A stretch of 64,000 bases of DNA from Pseudoclavibacter terrae (GCF_008831075.1 NZ_WBJX01000006.1:62001-126000), one strand, 5' to 3'; shown: positions 8,442 through 17,907, counted from the stretch's first letter. The notes: generated by a model not told the origin, from the sequence alone. Numbers and translations: made by a program.

Positions 8442-10763
8442 TCAGGACTTGGCGAGGAGGGCCACGGGGTACTGCTGCAGGATCGCCGCGAGTGGCACGT
8501 CCTTGCCGCCCGTGTAGACGGCGGCGGTGAGCTGGTCGATCCACTCGCCTTCGGGGAGGGGGATGGTGGTGCCGATCCAGCCGCCGCCCTGCTCGAGCCC
8601 GATGGGCAGTCGCGTTCCGATGGTGATGGCACCGCCGCGTGAGAAGGCGAGGGCGTGCTCGGCGGCAGGGCCGTTGGCGGTGATGCCCTCGTACTCAGTG
8701 AAGAGCTCGGGGCGGCTGCGACGCAGGCGGAGGCAGGCGGCCGTGACGAGCAGCTTTGCCGCGCCGGAGTCGTCGATCTCAGGGACGGCGCCGTGGAGGA
8801 TCGCGTCGAGCGCCGCGGTGCGCGACGAGTAGTCGACGCTCTGCCGGTTGTCCGGGTCGACGAGCGTGCGCGCCCAGAGCTCGGTGCCCTGGTAGACGTC
8901 CGGAATACCCGGCATCGTGAGCTGCACGATCTTGGCGGTGAGCGAGTTCGACCAGCCTGCCGCCTGCGTCTCGGCGACGACGTTCTGCACGATGTTGGAC
9001 GCCACGGGGTTGTCGAAGACCGCGTCGACGGCCGAGCGCAGCTGCGCTTCGAAGGTCTCGTTCGGGTTGGTCCAGCTCGTGTGCAGGTCGGCCTCGCGGG
9101 CGGCCTTCTCGAGGTAGGCGTTGAGGCGCTCGCGGGACGCCGGCCAGGCTCCGATGATCGCCTGCCAGGTCAGCTGGGCGAAGGCGTTGTCGTCGATGGG
9201 TGCGACGTTCTGCAGCTCGGCGACGCTCTCGGCCCAGAACTCCGGGACCTCGCTGAGCGCCGTGATGCGGGCTCGCGTGTCCTCGCCGCGCTTCGTGTCG
9301 TGGGTCGACAGCGTGGTCATCGCGTCCGGCCAGTCGCGGGCGCGGGCGGTCTGCAGCTCGTGGAACTGCTCGGGCGTGATCGAGAAGACGTTGGGGTCGC
9401 CGCCGACTTCGTTGAGCGAGGTGAGGCGGGCGTACCGGTAGAACGAGCGGTCCTCGACGGCTTTCGCCATGATCATGCCGGTCGTCTGCTGCAGCCGCAG
9501 CGCGGCCTCAGCTTCGGGGGCTTCGAGGAACGGCAGGATGCGTGCGATCGACGCGGAGAGGTCGGGTCGTTGCTCCTTCGCCGCCTGTGCCGCGTCGTCG
9601 AGGTGGTTGGAGCCGGTGGGCAGGTAGCTCCGGTACACGCTGAAGTGCGCGGCGATCTCGGCGACCGAGTCCTCGATGAGATCGTCTTCGAGGCCGGTCG
9701 CGCGCAGTTCGCGCGCGATTCGGCGTATCTCGGCGTTGAGCGAGACGTCGGCGACGGCTCGCTTCGCCTCGTGGATGAGCTGCTCCCAGTCGACGGGGGT
9801 GCCGTCGATTCCGGCGAGCTCGTCGAGGAACTCCTCGGAGTCCGCGTCCACGAGCACCCGGTCGATCTGGCCGAGCGCGTCGTAGCCGGTGGTGCCGGCC
9901 GTGCGCCAGTCTGCGGGCAGCGACTCGTCGCCTTCCAGGATCTTCTCGACGAGCACGTACGCGCCGCGTGTCCGCTCGGCGAGGTGTCGAAGGTAGCCGC
10001 CGGGGTCGCGCAGCCCGTCCGGGTGGTCGATGCGGAGGCCGTCGACGAGGCGGTGACGCATCCAGTCGAGGATCTCGGCGTGCGCCTCCTCGAACACCTC
10101 GTCGTCCTCGACGCGGATGCCCGCGAGCGAGGTGATCGTGAAGAAGCGACGGTAGTTGAGGCGGCTGTCCCCCTGGCGCCAGTGGATGAGCTGGTAGTGC
10201 TGGTTGTCGAGCACCTCGCGAACCGACGCGCCTTCGGGCGCAGAGCCGTCGGCGAGCGGGTACTCGGTCGAGTGGTACCGCAGGACGCCTGCCTCGCGGT
10301 CGACGGTGACGTTGGCGATCGCGTCGCCGCGCTCCCGCGGCATGTCGTCGTCGCCGACGGTCGGGATGAGGAGCTTGCCGTCCCCGGCGTCCCAGTCGAT
10401 GTCGAACGACTCGGCGTGCGCCGCATCCCGGCCGTGGGCGAGCACATCCCACCACCACGGGTTGTCCCGCGGCGTGCCGACTCCCATGTGGTTCGGGACG
10501 ATGTCGACGAGCACGCCGAGGCCCAGCTCGCGCGCCTTCGCGGAGAAGCGCTCGAGCGCCTCCCGCCCGCCCCGTTCGTCGTCCACCTTCGAGGGGTCGA
10601 CGACGTCGTAGCCGTGGGTGCTGCCGGGCGCGGCCTGCAGGATGGGGGAGAGGTACACCCACCCGACGCCGAGCTGCTCCAGGTAGGGGAGCTGCTCGGC
10701 GGCGGCATCGAGGTCGAACTCCGACGTCAGCTGGAATCGGTAGGTGCTGGATGGGATGCGCAT
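8442..10763 (-). CDS. treY: malto-oligosyltrehalose synthase
   Basis: A 773-residue GH13 transglycosidase that isomerises the reducing-end alpha-1,4 bond of maltodextrins to an alpha,alpha-1,1 bond. Typical features are the [18 protein letters not shown]-terminus, [28 protein letters not shown], the catalytic [11 protein letters not shown] and the [11 protein letters not shown] acid/base segment. The conserved [14 protein letters not shown] and [12 protein letters not shown] motifs lie near the C-terminus. Two adjacent ATGs (10766 and 10763) are possible; GGAG is better spaced for 10763. It lies between glgX (43-46 bp) and treZ (43 bp) in one reverse-strand operon. Confidence 0.97.
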   Translation of the reverse strand: MRIPSSTYRFQLTSEFDLDAAAEQLPYLEQLGVGWVYLSPILQAAPGSTHGYDVVDPSKVDDERGGREALERFSAKARELGLGVLVDIVPNHMGVGTPRDNPWWWDVLAHGRDAAHAESFDIDWDAGDGKLLIPTVGDDDMPRERGDAIANVTVDREAGVLRYHSTEYPLADGSAPEGASVREVLDNQHYQLIHWRQGDSRLNYRRFFTITSLAGIRVEDDEVFEEAHAEILDWMRHRLVDGLRIDHPDGLRDPGGYLRHLAERTRGAYVLVEKILEGDESLPADWRTAGTTGYDALGQIDRVLVDADSEEFLDELAGIDGTPVDWEQLIHEAKRAVADVSLNAEIRRIARELRATGLEDDLIEDSVAEIAAHFSVYRSYLPTGSNHLDDAAQAAKEQRPDLSASIARILPFLEAPEAEAALRLQQTTGMIMAKAVEDRSFYRYARLTSLNEVGGDPNVFSITPEQFHELQTARARDWPDAMTTLSTHDTKRGEDTRARITALSEVPEFWAESVAELQNVAPIDDNAFAQLTWQAIIGAWPASRERLNAYLEKAAREADLHTSWTNPNETFEAQLRSAVDAVFDNPVASNIVQNVVAETQAAGWSNSLTAKIVQLTMPGIPDVYQGTELWARTLVDPDNRQSVDYSSRTAALDAILHGAVPEIDDSGAAKLLVTAACLRLRRSRPELFTEYEGITANGPAAEHALAFSRGGAITIGTRLPIGLEQGGGWIGTTIPLPEGEWIDQLTAAVYTGGKDVPLAAILQQYPVALLAKS

Positions 10764-10809
10764 CATGGTCTCCGTCGCGGCGGGTGCTGCTGAGATGGGG
10801 CAGGCGGCG

Positions 10810-13005
10810 TCAGCTGCCGAGTGGTGGCCTCGTGATGATGGGGATGGGGGTCGTCATCGCTGCGACGGAGGCGGCGACGGAGTGGTCCGGCTTCTCCTTG
10901 AGCTCAGCTTCTCGCAGCACGACCAGCGAGCGCGGTTCGAGGGGGATGATCGCGCCCGGCTCGATCGCCTCGAGGTCGGTGTGCATCCCGGACGTGTCGA
11001 TGACGATGTCCCAGTGCGAGGTGATCTCGACGCTCGGGATCGTCGCCTCGACGACGGTCTCGCTGGCGTTGAAGTAGACCATGAAGCTCACATCGGTGAT
11101 CTCCTCGCCGCGCTCGTCGCGGCCGGCGATGGCGTTGCCGTTCAGGAACATGCCCATGGACTTCACGAACTCGGCGTTCCAGTCTTCGGAGGCCATCTGC
11201 GTGCCGTCGGTGGAGAGCCACACGATGTCGGGCAGCGCCGAGCCCTCGGCGCGCTTCTCGACGCGGCCGTTGAAGAACCGGCGGCGTCGGAACGTGGGGT
11301 GGTCGGCGCGCAGCTGGGCGACGGCCCGCGTGAACTCGACGAGGGGCTCGTCCGCGTTCTCCCAGTGCACCCAGCTGAGCTCGCTGTCCTGTGCGTACGT
11401 GTTGTTGTTGCCGAGCTGGGTGCGGCCCAGCTCGTCACCGTGGAGGAGCATCGGGACACCCTGGCTCAGCAGCATCGTCGCGATGATGTTGCGCTGCTGG
11501 CGGGCGCGCATGGCGTTGATCTCGGGGTCGTCCGTCGGGCCTTCGACGCCGAGGTTGTACGAGCGGTTGTGGCTCTCGCCGTCGTTCCCGTCCTCGCCGT
11601 TGGCGTCGTTGTGCTTCTCGTTGTAGGAGACGAGGTCGCGCAGCGTGAAGCCGTCGTGCGCCGTGACGAAGTTGATGGATGCGAACGGGCGCCGTCCGGA
11701 GTGCTCGTAGAGGTCCGCGGAGCCCGTGATGCGGCTCGCGAACTCACCGAGCGTGGAGGGCTCGCCGCGCCAGAAGTCGCGCACGGTGTCGCGGTACTTG
11801 CCGTTCCACTCCGTCCACTGCGGCGGGAAGTTGCCGACCTGGTAGCCGCCGGGGCCGACGTCCCACGGCTCGGCGATGAGCTTGACCTGCGAGACCACCG
11901 GGTCCTGCTGCACGAGGTCGAAGAAGGTGGAGAGCTTGTCCACGTCGTGGAGTTCGCGGGCGAGGGTGGAGGCGAGGTCGAAGCGGAAGCCGTCGACGTG
12001 CATCTCGGTGACCCAGTAGCGCAGCGAGTCCATGATGAGCTGCAGCGAGTGGGGGTGGCGCATGTTGAGCGAGTTGCCGGTGCCCGTGTAGTCCGTGTAG
12101 TACCGCTTGTCGTCTTCTTCGAGGCGGTAGTAGGCGGCGTTGTCGATGCCGCGGAAGCTGAGCGTCGGGCCGAGGTGGTTGCCCTCTGCCGTGTGGTTGT
12201 AGACCACGTCGAGGATGACCTCGATGCCGTTGGCGTGCAGGGTGCGCACCATGGACTTGAATTCCTGCACCTGCTGCCCGGCCGTCCCCTGGGAGGCGTA
12301 GTCGGCGTGCGGGGCGAGGAACGAGATGGTGTTGTAGCCCCAGTAGTTGCGGAGGCCCTTCTCGATGAGGGTGCTGTCCTGCACGAACTGGTGCACGGGC
12401 ATGAGCTCGATGGCGGTGACGCCGAGCCGCTTGAGATGTTCGACGATCGCGGGGTGCGCGATGCCCGCGTACGTGCCCCGGATCTCCTCGGGCACATCCG
12501 GGTGCAGCTGGGTGAGGCCCTTGACGTGGGCTTCGTAGATGAGGGACTCGTTGTAGGGGATGCCCGGCTTCCGGTCGCCAGCCCAGTCGAAGTAGGGGTT
12601 GATGACAACGCCCTTCATCATGTGGGGCGCGGAGTCGAGGTCGTTGAACGAGTCGGGGTCGCCGAAGTTGTAGCTGAAGAGGGACTGGTCCCAGTCAATG
12701 TCGCCGGTCGTGGCCCTCGCGTAGGGGTCGAGGAGGAGCTTCGCGGGGTTGCAGCGGCTGCCGCTCGCGGGGTCGTAGTCGCCGTGCATGCGGTAGCCGT
12801 ACTGCTGGCCCGGCTGCACGTGCGGCAGGTAGGCGTGCCAGACGTGGGCATCCCGCTCGTGGAGCCTCACCCGCTCCTCGTTGCCGTCGTCATCGAAGAG
12901 GCACAGCTCGACCTTGTGGGCGGCTTCGCTGAAGATCGCGAAGTTCGTGCCACTTCCGTCGAACGTCGCTCCGAGGGGGTAGGCATTTCCGGGCCACGTT
13001 TTCAT
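10810..13005 (-). CDS. glgX: glycogen debranching enzyme (isoamylase type)
   Basis: A 731-residue GH13 debranching enzyme hydrolysing alpha-1,6 links of limit dextrins, feeding maltodextrins to TreY/TreZ. It has an N-terminal CBM48 domain (YPLGATFDGSGTNFAIFSEAA), then the barrel with DVVYNHTAEG, DGFRFDLASTL (nucleophile), KLIAEPWDVGPGGYQVG (acid/base) and NFVTAHDGFTLRDLVSY (third Asp). The ATG at 13005 has AGGAG upstream and gives the standard MKTWPGNAYPLG start; an in-frame ATG 34 codons upstream is unsupported. It is the first gene of the glgX-treY-treZ operon. The 150 bp before it is a divergent promoter region shared with the GerW-like gene. Confidence 0.97.
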   Translation of the reverse strand: MKTWPGNAYPLGATFDGSGTNFAIFSEAAHKVELCLFDDDGNEERVRLHERDAHVWHAYLPHVQPGQQYGYRMHGDYDPASGSRCNPAKLLLDPYARATTGDIDWDQSLFSYNFGDPDSFNDLDSAPHMMKGVVINPYFDWAGDRKPGIPYNESLIYEAHVKGLTQLHPDVPEEIRGTYAGIAHPAIVEHLKRLGVTAIELMPVHQFVQDSTLIEKGLRNYWGYNTISFLAPHADYASQGTAGQQVQEFKSMVRTLHANGIEVILDVVYNHTAEGNHLGPTLSFRGIDNAAYYRLEEDDKRYYTDYTGTGNSLNMRHPHSLQLIMDSLRYWVTEMHVDGFRFDLASTLARELHDVDKLSTFFDLVQQDPVVSQVKLIAEPWDVGPGGYQVGNFPPQWTEWNGKYRDTVRDFWRGEPSTLGEFASRITGSADLYEHSGRRPFASINFVTAHDGFTLRDLVSYNEKHNDANGEDGNDGESHNRSYNLGVEGPTDDPEINAMRARQQRNIIATMLLSQGVPMLLHGDELGRTQLGNNNTYAQDSELSWVHWENADEPLVEFTRAVAQLRADHPTFRRRRFFNGRVEKRAEGSALPDIVWLSTDGTQMASEDWNAEFVKSMGMFLNGNAIAGRDERGEEITDVSFMVYFNASETVVEATIPSVEITSHWDIVIDTSGMHTDLEAIEPGAIIPLEPRSLVVLREAELKEKPDHSVAASVAAMTTPIPIITRPPLGS

Positions 13006-13142
13006 GCACGCTCCTATTGCTTCATCTTGCTCCGCCGAAGAACATCGCGTGTGGATGCAGGCACTAAAGCTACCAAAGGGTGGGAGCGCTCTCGCCCGCC
13101 AGCACACAGGAGTTCTCCTGGTTGGCAGGCATGTCGACGACC

Positions 13143-13148
13143 TACGCT
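13143..13148 (+). promoter_or_regulatory. -10 element (TACGCT), leaderless GerW-like gene
   Basis: TACGCT ends 6 nt before the ATG at 13155; no Shine-Dalgarno is present. Confidence 0.55.
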
Positions 13149-13154
13149 GGCCGC

Positions 13155-13487
13155 ATGACGAACCTCACGCAGAACCTCACCGATTCCGTCAAGAAGCTCG
13201 GCGTCACGCTCGCCTACGGCGAGAAGGTGGAGCTTGGCAAGGCCACCATCCTTCCCGTCGCCCTCGTCTCGTACGGCTATGGAGGCGGCGAGAGCAACGA
13301 GGAGGGACAGGAGAACTCGTCCGGAGGTGGCGGCGGCGGCATGGCGGTCCCCGTCGGCGCGTACGTCGATGACGAGTTCGGCACGAGCTTCCGCCCGAAC
13401 ATCATCACGCTGCTCGTCGTCTCGATTCCTCTGGTGTGGACGGTCGGGCACGCGTTGCCGCGTCTCATCAAGGCGCTCAAGAAGTAG
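13155..13487 (+). CDS. GerW/YtfJ-like protein with C-terminal membrane anchor
   Basis: A 110-residue protein similar in pattern to the Spore_YtfJ (GerW) family: an amphipathic N-terminal helix (LTDSVKKLGVTLAYGEKVELG), KATILPVALVSYGYGGGE, a glycine-rich stretch (GGGGGG) and MAVPVGAYV. It then diverges to a hydrophobic segment (~IITLLVVSIPLVWTVGHALP) that should cross or anchor in the membrane, ending in a basic tail. Non-sporulating actinobacteria carry such homologues with unknown function. The start at 13155 is set by the TACGCT hexamer 6 nt upstream; in-frame ATGs at 13080 and 13131 would lie upstream of or ahead of that promoter. The TPP riboswitch leader begins just downstream. Confidence 0.8.
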   Translation: MTNLTQNLTDSVKKLGVTLAYGEKVELGKATILPVALVSYGYGGGESNEEGQENSSGGGGGGMAVPVGAYVDDEFGTSFRPNIITLLVVSIPLVWTVGHALPRLIKALKK

Positions 13488-13506
13488 CTCGGGGCGCGGT
13501 TCGGCC

Positions 13507-13512
13507 TATACT
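13507..13512 (+). promoter_or_regulatory. -10 element (TATACT) of the thiamine operon
   Basis: TATACT lies just upstream of the riboswitch, at the right distance to start transcription at its 5' edge. No convincing -35 is seen. Confidence 0.5.
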
Positions 13513-13518
13513 CGAGGT

Positions 13519-13608
13519 GTTCACGGGAGTCCGGTAGTCCGGGCTGAGAGGAAGGCACAAGCCTTCGACCGTCAAACCTGATCTGGGTAATGCCAGCGCA
13601 GGGAGGCA
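13519..13608 (+). ncRNA. TPP riboswitch (THI element)
   Basis: The sequence holds the canonical thi-box signatures in order. They are a CGGGAGTCC P2 strand with CCGGGCTGAGAGG (the CTGAGA loop binds the pyrimidine of TPP), a variable AAGGC/GCCTT hairpin (P3), and ACCTGATCTGGGTAATGCCAGCG (pyrophosphate-binding helix), closing with CAGGGAGG. It sits 65 bp before ykoE, so it should switch the transporter operon off when thiamine pyrophosphate is plentiful. The terminal GGGAGG may double as an expression-platform element; whether control is transcriptional or translational cannot be decided by eye. Confidence 0.96.
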
Positions 13609-13672
13609 CATCTCCGAGCAGAGCCACCCCAGGCTCTGCGCCCGTGCACTTTCACTCGAAAGGGCACACCGC

Positions 13673-14326
13673 ATGACAACTTCTTCAACTCCATCTCGAA
13701 CCTCCTCTGCGCAGGGGCCGGCACAGGCGAGGTCGCCGAAGAGCCGCTTCCGCTGGCGGGTCATCGACATCGTCACGGCGGCCGTTCTCGGTGTCGCGAC
13801 GGGGCTCATCTTCATCGTCTGGAACAGCGTCGGCTACGCGTGGTTCACGGTCATGGATGCGTTCACGCCGGGTGTCGGCGGGATCGCCGTCGGTATCTGG
13901 CTGCTCGGTGGGGTGCTGGGCGGGCTGATCATCCGCAAGCCCGGCGCGGCGCTCTTCGTCGAGGTGCTCGCGGCGAGCGTCTCGATGCTGCTCGGCAGCC
14001 AGTGGTCGATCGAGACCGTGTACTCGGGTATCGCGCAGGGCCTCGGCGCCGAGCTCATCTTCCTGCTGTTCTTCTACAAGCGCTTCGGCCTCGGCGTCGC
14101 GATGCTGGCTGGGGCTGGGGCGGCGGTCGCGGCGTGGACGCTCGAGCTCTTCCTCAGCGCGAACATCGAGAAGGGCCCGGAGTTCCTCACCATCTACCTC
14201 GTCTCGATCGTCCTCTCGGGTGCCGTGCTCGCTGGCGTGGTCGGCTGGCTGCTGACCCGCGCGCTCGCGGCGACCGGTGCACTGAACCGCTTCGCCGCGG
14301 GCAGAAGCTCGAAGCGAATCGGCTAG
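13673..14326 (+). CDS. ykoE: ECF transporter substrate-binding (S) component for HMP/thiamine, YkoE
   Basis: A 217-residue membrane protein with a Ser/Pro-rich cytoplasmic leader and about five or six membrane spans (VIDIVTAAVLGVATGLIFIVWN, GGIAVGIWLLGGVLGGLIIR and further segments). The pattern RVIDIVTAAVLGVATGLIF...W, the conserved FVEVLAASVSMLLGSQWSIET and GLGAELIF are typical of YkoE, the S-component for the thiamine precursor hydroxymethylpyrimidine/thiamine. The TPP riboswitch immediately upstream and the ykoD/ykoC genes downstream (5 bp gap) confirm the role in import across the cytoplasmic membrane. Confidence 0.93.
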   Translation: MTTSSTPSRTSSAQGPAQARSPKSRFRWRVIDIVTAAVLGVATGLIFIVWNSVGYAWFTVMDAFTPGVGGIAVGIWLLGGVLGGLIIRKPGAALFVEVLAASVSMLLGSQWSIETVYSGIAQGLGAELIFLLFFYKRFGLGVAMLAGAGAAVAAWTLELFLSANIEKGPEFLTIYLVSIVLSGAVLAGVVGWLLTRALAATGALNRFAAGRSSKRIG

Positions 14327-14331
14327 CGCTC

Positions 14332-15858
14332 GTGGGCGCGAGAGTCGAGGCGAGGGGGTGGGGCTGGCGCCACGCCGACCGGGCGAAGCTGGCCGTCGCT
14401 GGCCTCGATCTGACGATCGAGCCCGGCGAGGCTGTGCTGCTGCTCGGGCCGTCGGGGGCTGGCAAGTCCACGCTCCTGGCCGCCCTGGCGGGGGTGCTCG
14501 GCGATCACGAGGACGACGGGCAGGAGCTCGGCTCGCTGCTCGTCGACGGGAGGCACCCCAGCGACGCGCGCGGGACGGTCGGGCTCGTCCTGCAGGACCC
14601 GCAGGCGAACACGGTGCTCGCCCGCATCGGCGACGATGTCGCGTTCGGCTGCGAGAACCTCGGCGTCCCACGGGCAGAGACGTGGGCGCGGGTGCGCGAG
14701 GCGCTCGACGCCGTCGGGCTGCGGATGCCCCTCGATCGGTCGACCGCCCAGCTGTCCGGCGGCGAGCGTCAGCGGCTCGCGATCGCCGGTGTGCTCGCGA
14801 TGCGCCCCGACCTCATCCTGCTGGACGAGCCGACCGCGAACCTCGACCCGGCCGGCGTGGACGAGGTTCGCGAGGCCGTGGTCCGCGCCGCGCAGGCGTC
14901 CGGCGCGACGCTCATCGTCATCGAGCACCGGGTGGACGTGTGGCGCTCGAGCGTCGACCGGGTCGTCGTGCTCGGGGGTGAGCAGCACCTCCTCGCCGAC
15001 GGCACCCCTGACCTCGTTCTCGAGCAGCACCGCGAGTCGCTGCTCGCGGCCGGTGTGTGGATCGGCGGTCACGAACCGCAGGTGCCGCGGGCCGTTCTCG
15101 CGCCAGGGGAGGACCTGCTGATCGCGGACGGGCTCGGGTTCGGGCGGGCCGACCATGCCCTGCACACGCAGTTCTCGGCGACCCTGCACGCGGGGGAATC
15201 CACGGTTGTGCTGGGCCCCAACGGGGCGGGCAAGACGACGCTCGCGCTCACGCTCGCCGGCCTGCTCACGCCCGTCGAGGGCGAGGTGCGGGCGACGCAG
15301 GCACTCCGAGACGCCGGTGATGACGCACGTGTGCGCCGCGGCGGCTGGGGCCTCGGCCGCTTCCGAGCGGCCCCTCCGGCGGGCCCGCATCCGTCCGCCT
15401 GGCGCTCGCGGCAGCTCCTGACGCGCATCGGCACCGTCTTCCAGCAGCCCGAGCACCAGTTCGTCGCGGGGACCGTGCGCCGCGAGCTGGAAGTCGGCCC
15501 GGATGCGGCGGGCCGAGGCAAGCGCGAGACGAGCGAACGCGTCGACGAGCTCCTCACGGCGCTTCGCCTCTCGCACCTCGCGGAAGCGCACCCCTTCACC
15601 CTCTCCGGCGGCGAGCAGCGCCGCCTCTCGGTGGCGACGGTGCTCGCGACGGCGCCTCGGGTCCTCATCTTCGACGAGCCCACCTTCGGGCAGGACCGCA
15701 GGACGTGGACGGAACTCGTCGCCATCATGGCTCGCCTGGTCGCCGAAGGGCACGCGCTGGTCTCCGTGACCCACGACGAACAGCTCGTGCGCGTGCTCGG
15801 CGACCAGTGCATCCGCATCGGCGCGCACGACCGCAAGGACGCGAAGGTGCCGGCATGA
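14332..15858 (+). CDS. ykoD: ECF transporter fused double ATPase, YkoD
   Basis: A 508-residue protein with two ABC ATPase domains in tandem, energising the YkoEDC importer. Domain 1 has Walker A GPSGAGKST, signature LSGGERQRLAIAG and Walker B LILLDEPTANLD. Domain 2 has GPNGAGKTT, LSGGEQRRLSVAT and VLIFDEPTFG. A ~45-residue, low-complexity insertion (VRRGGWGLGRFRAAPPAGPHP) sits between Walker A and Q-loop of domain 2. The GTG at 14332 is the first plausible start after the ykoE stop. The stop overlaps the ykoC start (ATGA), so the two are translationally coupled. Confidence 0.94.
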   Translation: MGARVEARGWGWRHADRAKLAVAGLDLTIEPGEAVLLLGPSGAGKSTLLAALAGVLGDHEDDGQELGSLLVDGRHPSDARGTVGLVLQDPQANTVLARIGDDVAFGCENLGVPRAETWARVREALDAVGLRMPLDRSTAQLSGGERQRLAIAGVLAMRPDLILLDEPTANLDPAGVDEVREAVVRAAQASGATLIVIEHRVDVWRSSVDRVVVLGGEQHLLADGTPDLVLEQHRESLLAAGVWIGGHEPQVPRAVLAPGEDLLIADGLGFGRADHALHTQFSATLHAGESTVVLGPNGAGKTTLALTLAGLLTPVEGEVRATQALRDAGDDARVRRGGWGLGRFRAAPPAGPHPSAWRSRQLLTRIGTVFQQPEHQFVAGTVRRELEVGPDAAGRGKRETSERVDELLTALRLSHLAEAHPFTLSGGEQRRLSVATVLATAPRVLIFDEPTFGQDRRTWTELVAIMARLVAEGHALVSVTHDEQLVRVLGDQCIRIGAHDRKDAKVPA

Positions 15859-16709
15859 GCGGCGGCATCGCCCCGGCAGGTGCTCAGTCGGCGAGGTCGG
15901 TGGCGGTCGACAGCGACGGCGTGCCGCTCGAGGTGCTGCCCGTCGGCGGCAGGTTCCTCGACCGCGTCAACCCCGTCACGCCCTTCCTCGCCGCCGTGCT
16001 GTACTCGATTCCGCTGCTCACGACGCTGGACATCGTCTCGGCGCTGGCCGCCCTCGTGCTCGCGATGGTCGCCTTCTGGGTCGCCGGCGTGCGACCAGTG
16101 GAGATCCTGCGCTCGAGCTGGATCCTGCTCATCGCGGCGCCCGTCTCGGCCACGAGCATGCTGCTGTACGCGAAGCCGGGAGGCGAGAGCTACGGGCAGT
16201 TCCTGTACGCCAACATCACCGACAACTCCATCCAGCTCGCCATCGCCGTCGGCGTGCGCGTCCTCGCGATCGGCGTGCCGACCCTTGTCGCGTTGAGCCG
16301 CATCGACCCGACGCGGCTTGCCGACGGGCTCGCCCAGGTCGCGCACCTGCCAGCGAGGTTCGTCGTGTCGGCGCTCGCCGGAATTCGCCTGTTCGCGGTG
16401 TTCCGTGACGACTGGACGGCCATGAGCCAGGCCAGGCGCGCTCGCGGACTGGGCGACTCGGGGGCCGTCCGTCGACTGATGACGATGGCCTTCGCCCTGC
16501 TCGCGCTCGCGATCAGGCGGGCGGGGACGCTCGCCACCGTCATGGAGGCGCGCGGTTTCGGGGCGGAAGACGTGGCACGCACCTGGGCGCGGCCATCGAG
16601 GCTCGGCTGGCGTGACCTCGTGCTGGTGCTCGCCGCCGTGGGCATCGCCGGGGTCGCCGTCGCGGCGGCAGTCGCGCTGAGCTCGTACCGGCTGGTGGGG
16701 AGCGCGTGA
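15855..16709 (+). CDS. ykoC: ECF transporter transmembrane (T) component, YkoC
   Basis: A 284-residue integral membrane protein linking the ATPases to the S component. It has five to six hydrophobic segments. The diagnostic ECF-T coupling motifs are QARRARGL (Ala-Arg-Gly) and MEARGFG, near the two C-terminal helices. The start ATG overlaps the ykoD stop by 4 bp and its own stop overlaps the next start (GTGA), so the operon is tightly coupled. The N-terminal ~30 residues are polar and cytoplasmic. Confidence 0.93.
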   Translation: MSGGIAPAGAQSARSVAVDSDGVPLEVLPVGGRFLDRVNPVTPFLAAVLYSIPLLTTLDIVSALAALVLAMVAFWVAGVRPVEILRSSWILLIAAPVSATSMLLYAKPGGESYGQFLYANITDNSIQLAIAVGVRVLAIGVPTLVALSRIDPTRLADGLAQVAHLPARFVVSALAGIRLFAVFRDDWTAMSQARRARGLGDSGAVRRLMTMAFALLALAIRRAGTLATVMEARGFGAEDVARTWARPSRLGWRDLVLVLAAVGIAGVAVAAAVALSSYRLVGSA

Positions 16710-17257
16710 GGGCGGCAGCGCTGCTCGACCGGGTGCTCGCCGACGCGGGTGGCAGGCGGCCGGTGGTCCTCATCGATGGCGGTTCAGGCTCGGGGAAGAC
16801 GACGCTCGCGGGTGAACTGCTCCACGAGTTCCGAGCGCGCGGATTCGGTGGCGCGCAGCTGGTGTCGCTCGACGACGCCTACCCGGGCTGGGGAGGCCTC
16901 GCCGCCGCATCGCAGGCGGTGCACCGAAACATGCTGGGCAGCGCGCATCCCGGCTACGAGAGCTGGGACTGGGCGGCGGATGAGCCCGGCCCGTGGCGGG
17001 ATATCGACGCGACGTCGCCGCTCATCGTCGAGGGATGCGGGGCCCTGTCGCGAGAGAGTGCGCCGCTCGCGACCACCAGCGTCTGGATCGAGCTCGACGA
17101 GGCGCATCGGAAGCCGCGCGCGCTGTCCCGGCCCGGCGATGTCGGCGTCTTCGAGGAGTTCTGGGAGATGTGGGCTGCGCAGGAGCGGGAGCACTGGCGG
17201 CGCAACGCGCCGTTCCTGCTCGCCGACGTCGTCATCGAGGTCGCGCCCGACGCCTGA
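16706..17257 (+). CDS. P-loop NTPase/kinase-like protein coupled to the thiamine transporter
   Basis: A 183-residue soluble protein with a Walker A loop IDGGSGSGKTTLAGELL and the LVSLDDAYPGWGGLAAAS segment, where the Asp-Asp pair after the second strand resembles uridine-kinase-like P-loop kinases. PLIVEGCGALS looks like the Walker-B/lid strand. It ends with an EEFWEMWAAQEREHW helix. It begins with GTG overlapping the ykoC stop, so it is the fourth cistron under the TPP riboswitch. A role in phosphorylating an imported thiamine precursor is suggested by position only; the substrate is unknown. No ThiD or ThiE/ThiN-like motif is present. Confidence 0.85.
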   Translation: MRAAALLDRVLADAGGRRPVVLIDGGSGSGKTTLAGELLHEFRARGFGGAQLVSLDDAYPGWGGLAAASQAVHRNMLGSAHPGYESWDWAADEPGPWRDIDATSPLIVEGCGALSRESAPLATTSVWIELDEAHRKPRALSRPGDVGVFEEFWEMWAAQEREHWRRNAPFLLADVVIEVAPDA

Positions 17258-17280
17258 AGCCTCGTCGACACGGAGCCGTT

Positions 17281-17895
17281 TCAGCCCGTGCTGCGGCCAC
17301 TTGCGTAGTTCTTGCTCTGCCGCCGCGCGCGCACGTAGCGCACCGTGAGGATCACGGCCAGGGAGAGCCCGACGACCGCCACGAGGAGCCACGCGCCGCC
17401 GGTGATGAGGCCGTGGACAGCGTCGTCGTCGTTGATGCCGGTGCCCGGACCGGCATCGAGCGAGAGGTCGGTCCCGATGCTCTCGGCCGTCGCCCGGAAC
17501 AGCATCCCGATCAGCGCCCCGATGCCCGTCGCGAATGGGATCGCGAGCCCCCAAGCCCACAGAACGGAGCCGAAGGTCGCGCCGGGGGAGACGACGGGCG
17601 GCCGGCGGGCGGCTTGGATGCTCTGCACGCCGAGCAGGATCAGCACGACGAGGCCGGCCCCGGCTGAGACGAACATGGCCCAGAAGGCGAACGCGGAGAG
17701 CAGGGTCTGGCCGGCCGAGATGAGGGGCGGGACGGCGCCACTCGCGTCCACGGTGATGCTGGCCGCGGCGAGCGCGGAGAGCAGACCCGTCACGGCCATC
17801 CAGATCGCGAAGACCGGAGCGGCCAGGAGCAGGGCGATGCCCCAGAGGAGGCGGCCGACCCGCAGGGGCTCGCGTGCTGGTGCCGGTGGGTGCAT
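17281..17895 (-). CDS. four-span membrane protein, unknown function
   Basis: A 204-residue hypothetical membrane protein. Four hydrophobic segments are visible: residues ~15-43 (LLWGIALLLAAPVFAIWMAV), ~60-92, ~108-132 and ~165-190, with a basic C-terminal tail RYVRARRQSKN. No recognisable domain. The ATG at 17895 is 6 nt after TACGCT (17902-17907), supporting a leaderless start. It converges on the thiamine operon with only 23 bp between. Confidence 0.75.
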   Translation of the reverse strand: MHPPAPAREPLRVGRLLWGIALLLAAPVFAIWMAVTGLLSALAAASITVDASGAVPPLISAGQTLLSAFAFWAMFVSAGAGLVVLILLGVQSIQAARRPPVVSPGATFGSVLWAWGLAIPFATGIGALIGMLFRATAESIGTDLSLDAGPGTGINDDDAVHGLITGGAWLLVAVVGLSLAVILTVRYVRARRQSKNYASGRSTG

Positions 17896-17901
17896 CCAGG
17901 A

Positions 17902-17907
17902 AGCGTA
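17902..17907 (-). promoter_or_regulatory. -10 element (TACGCT), leaderless membrane-protein gene
   Basis: TACGCT on the reverse strand ends 6 nt before the ATG at 17895. Confidence 0.55.

Noticed and set aside
8655-13158. Two long + strand frames (712 and 804 aa) opposite treY and glgX
   Set aside because: Same shadow pattern; the reverse-strand GH13 motifs are unambiguous and no start signal precedes the + frames.
13519-13608. Riboswitch region considered for other ligand classes
   Set aside because: CTGAGA and the ACCTGATCTGGGTAATGCCAGCG block are specific to TPP, and ykoEDC follows.
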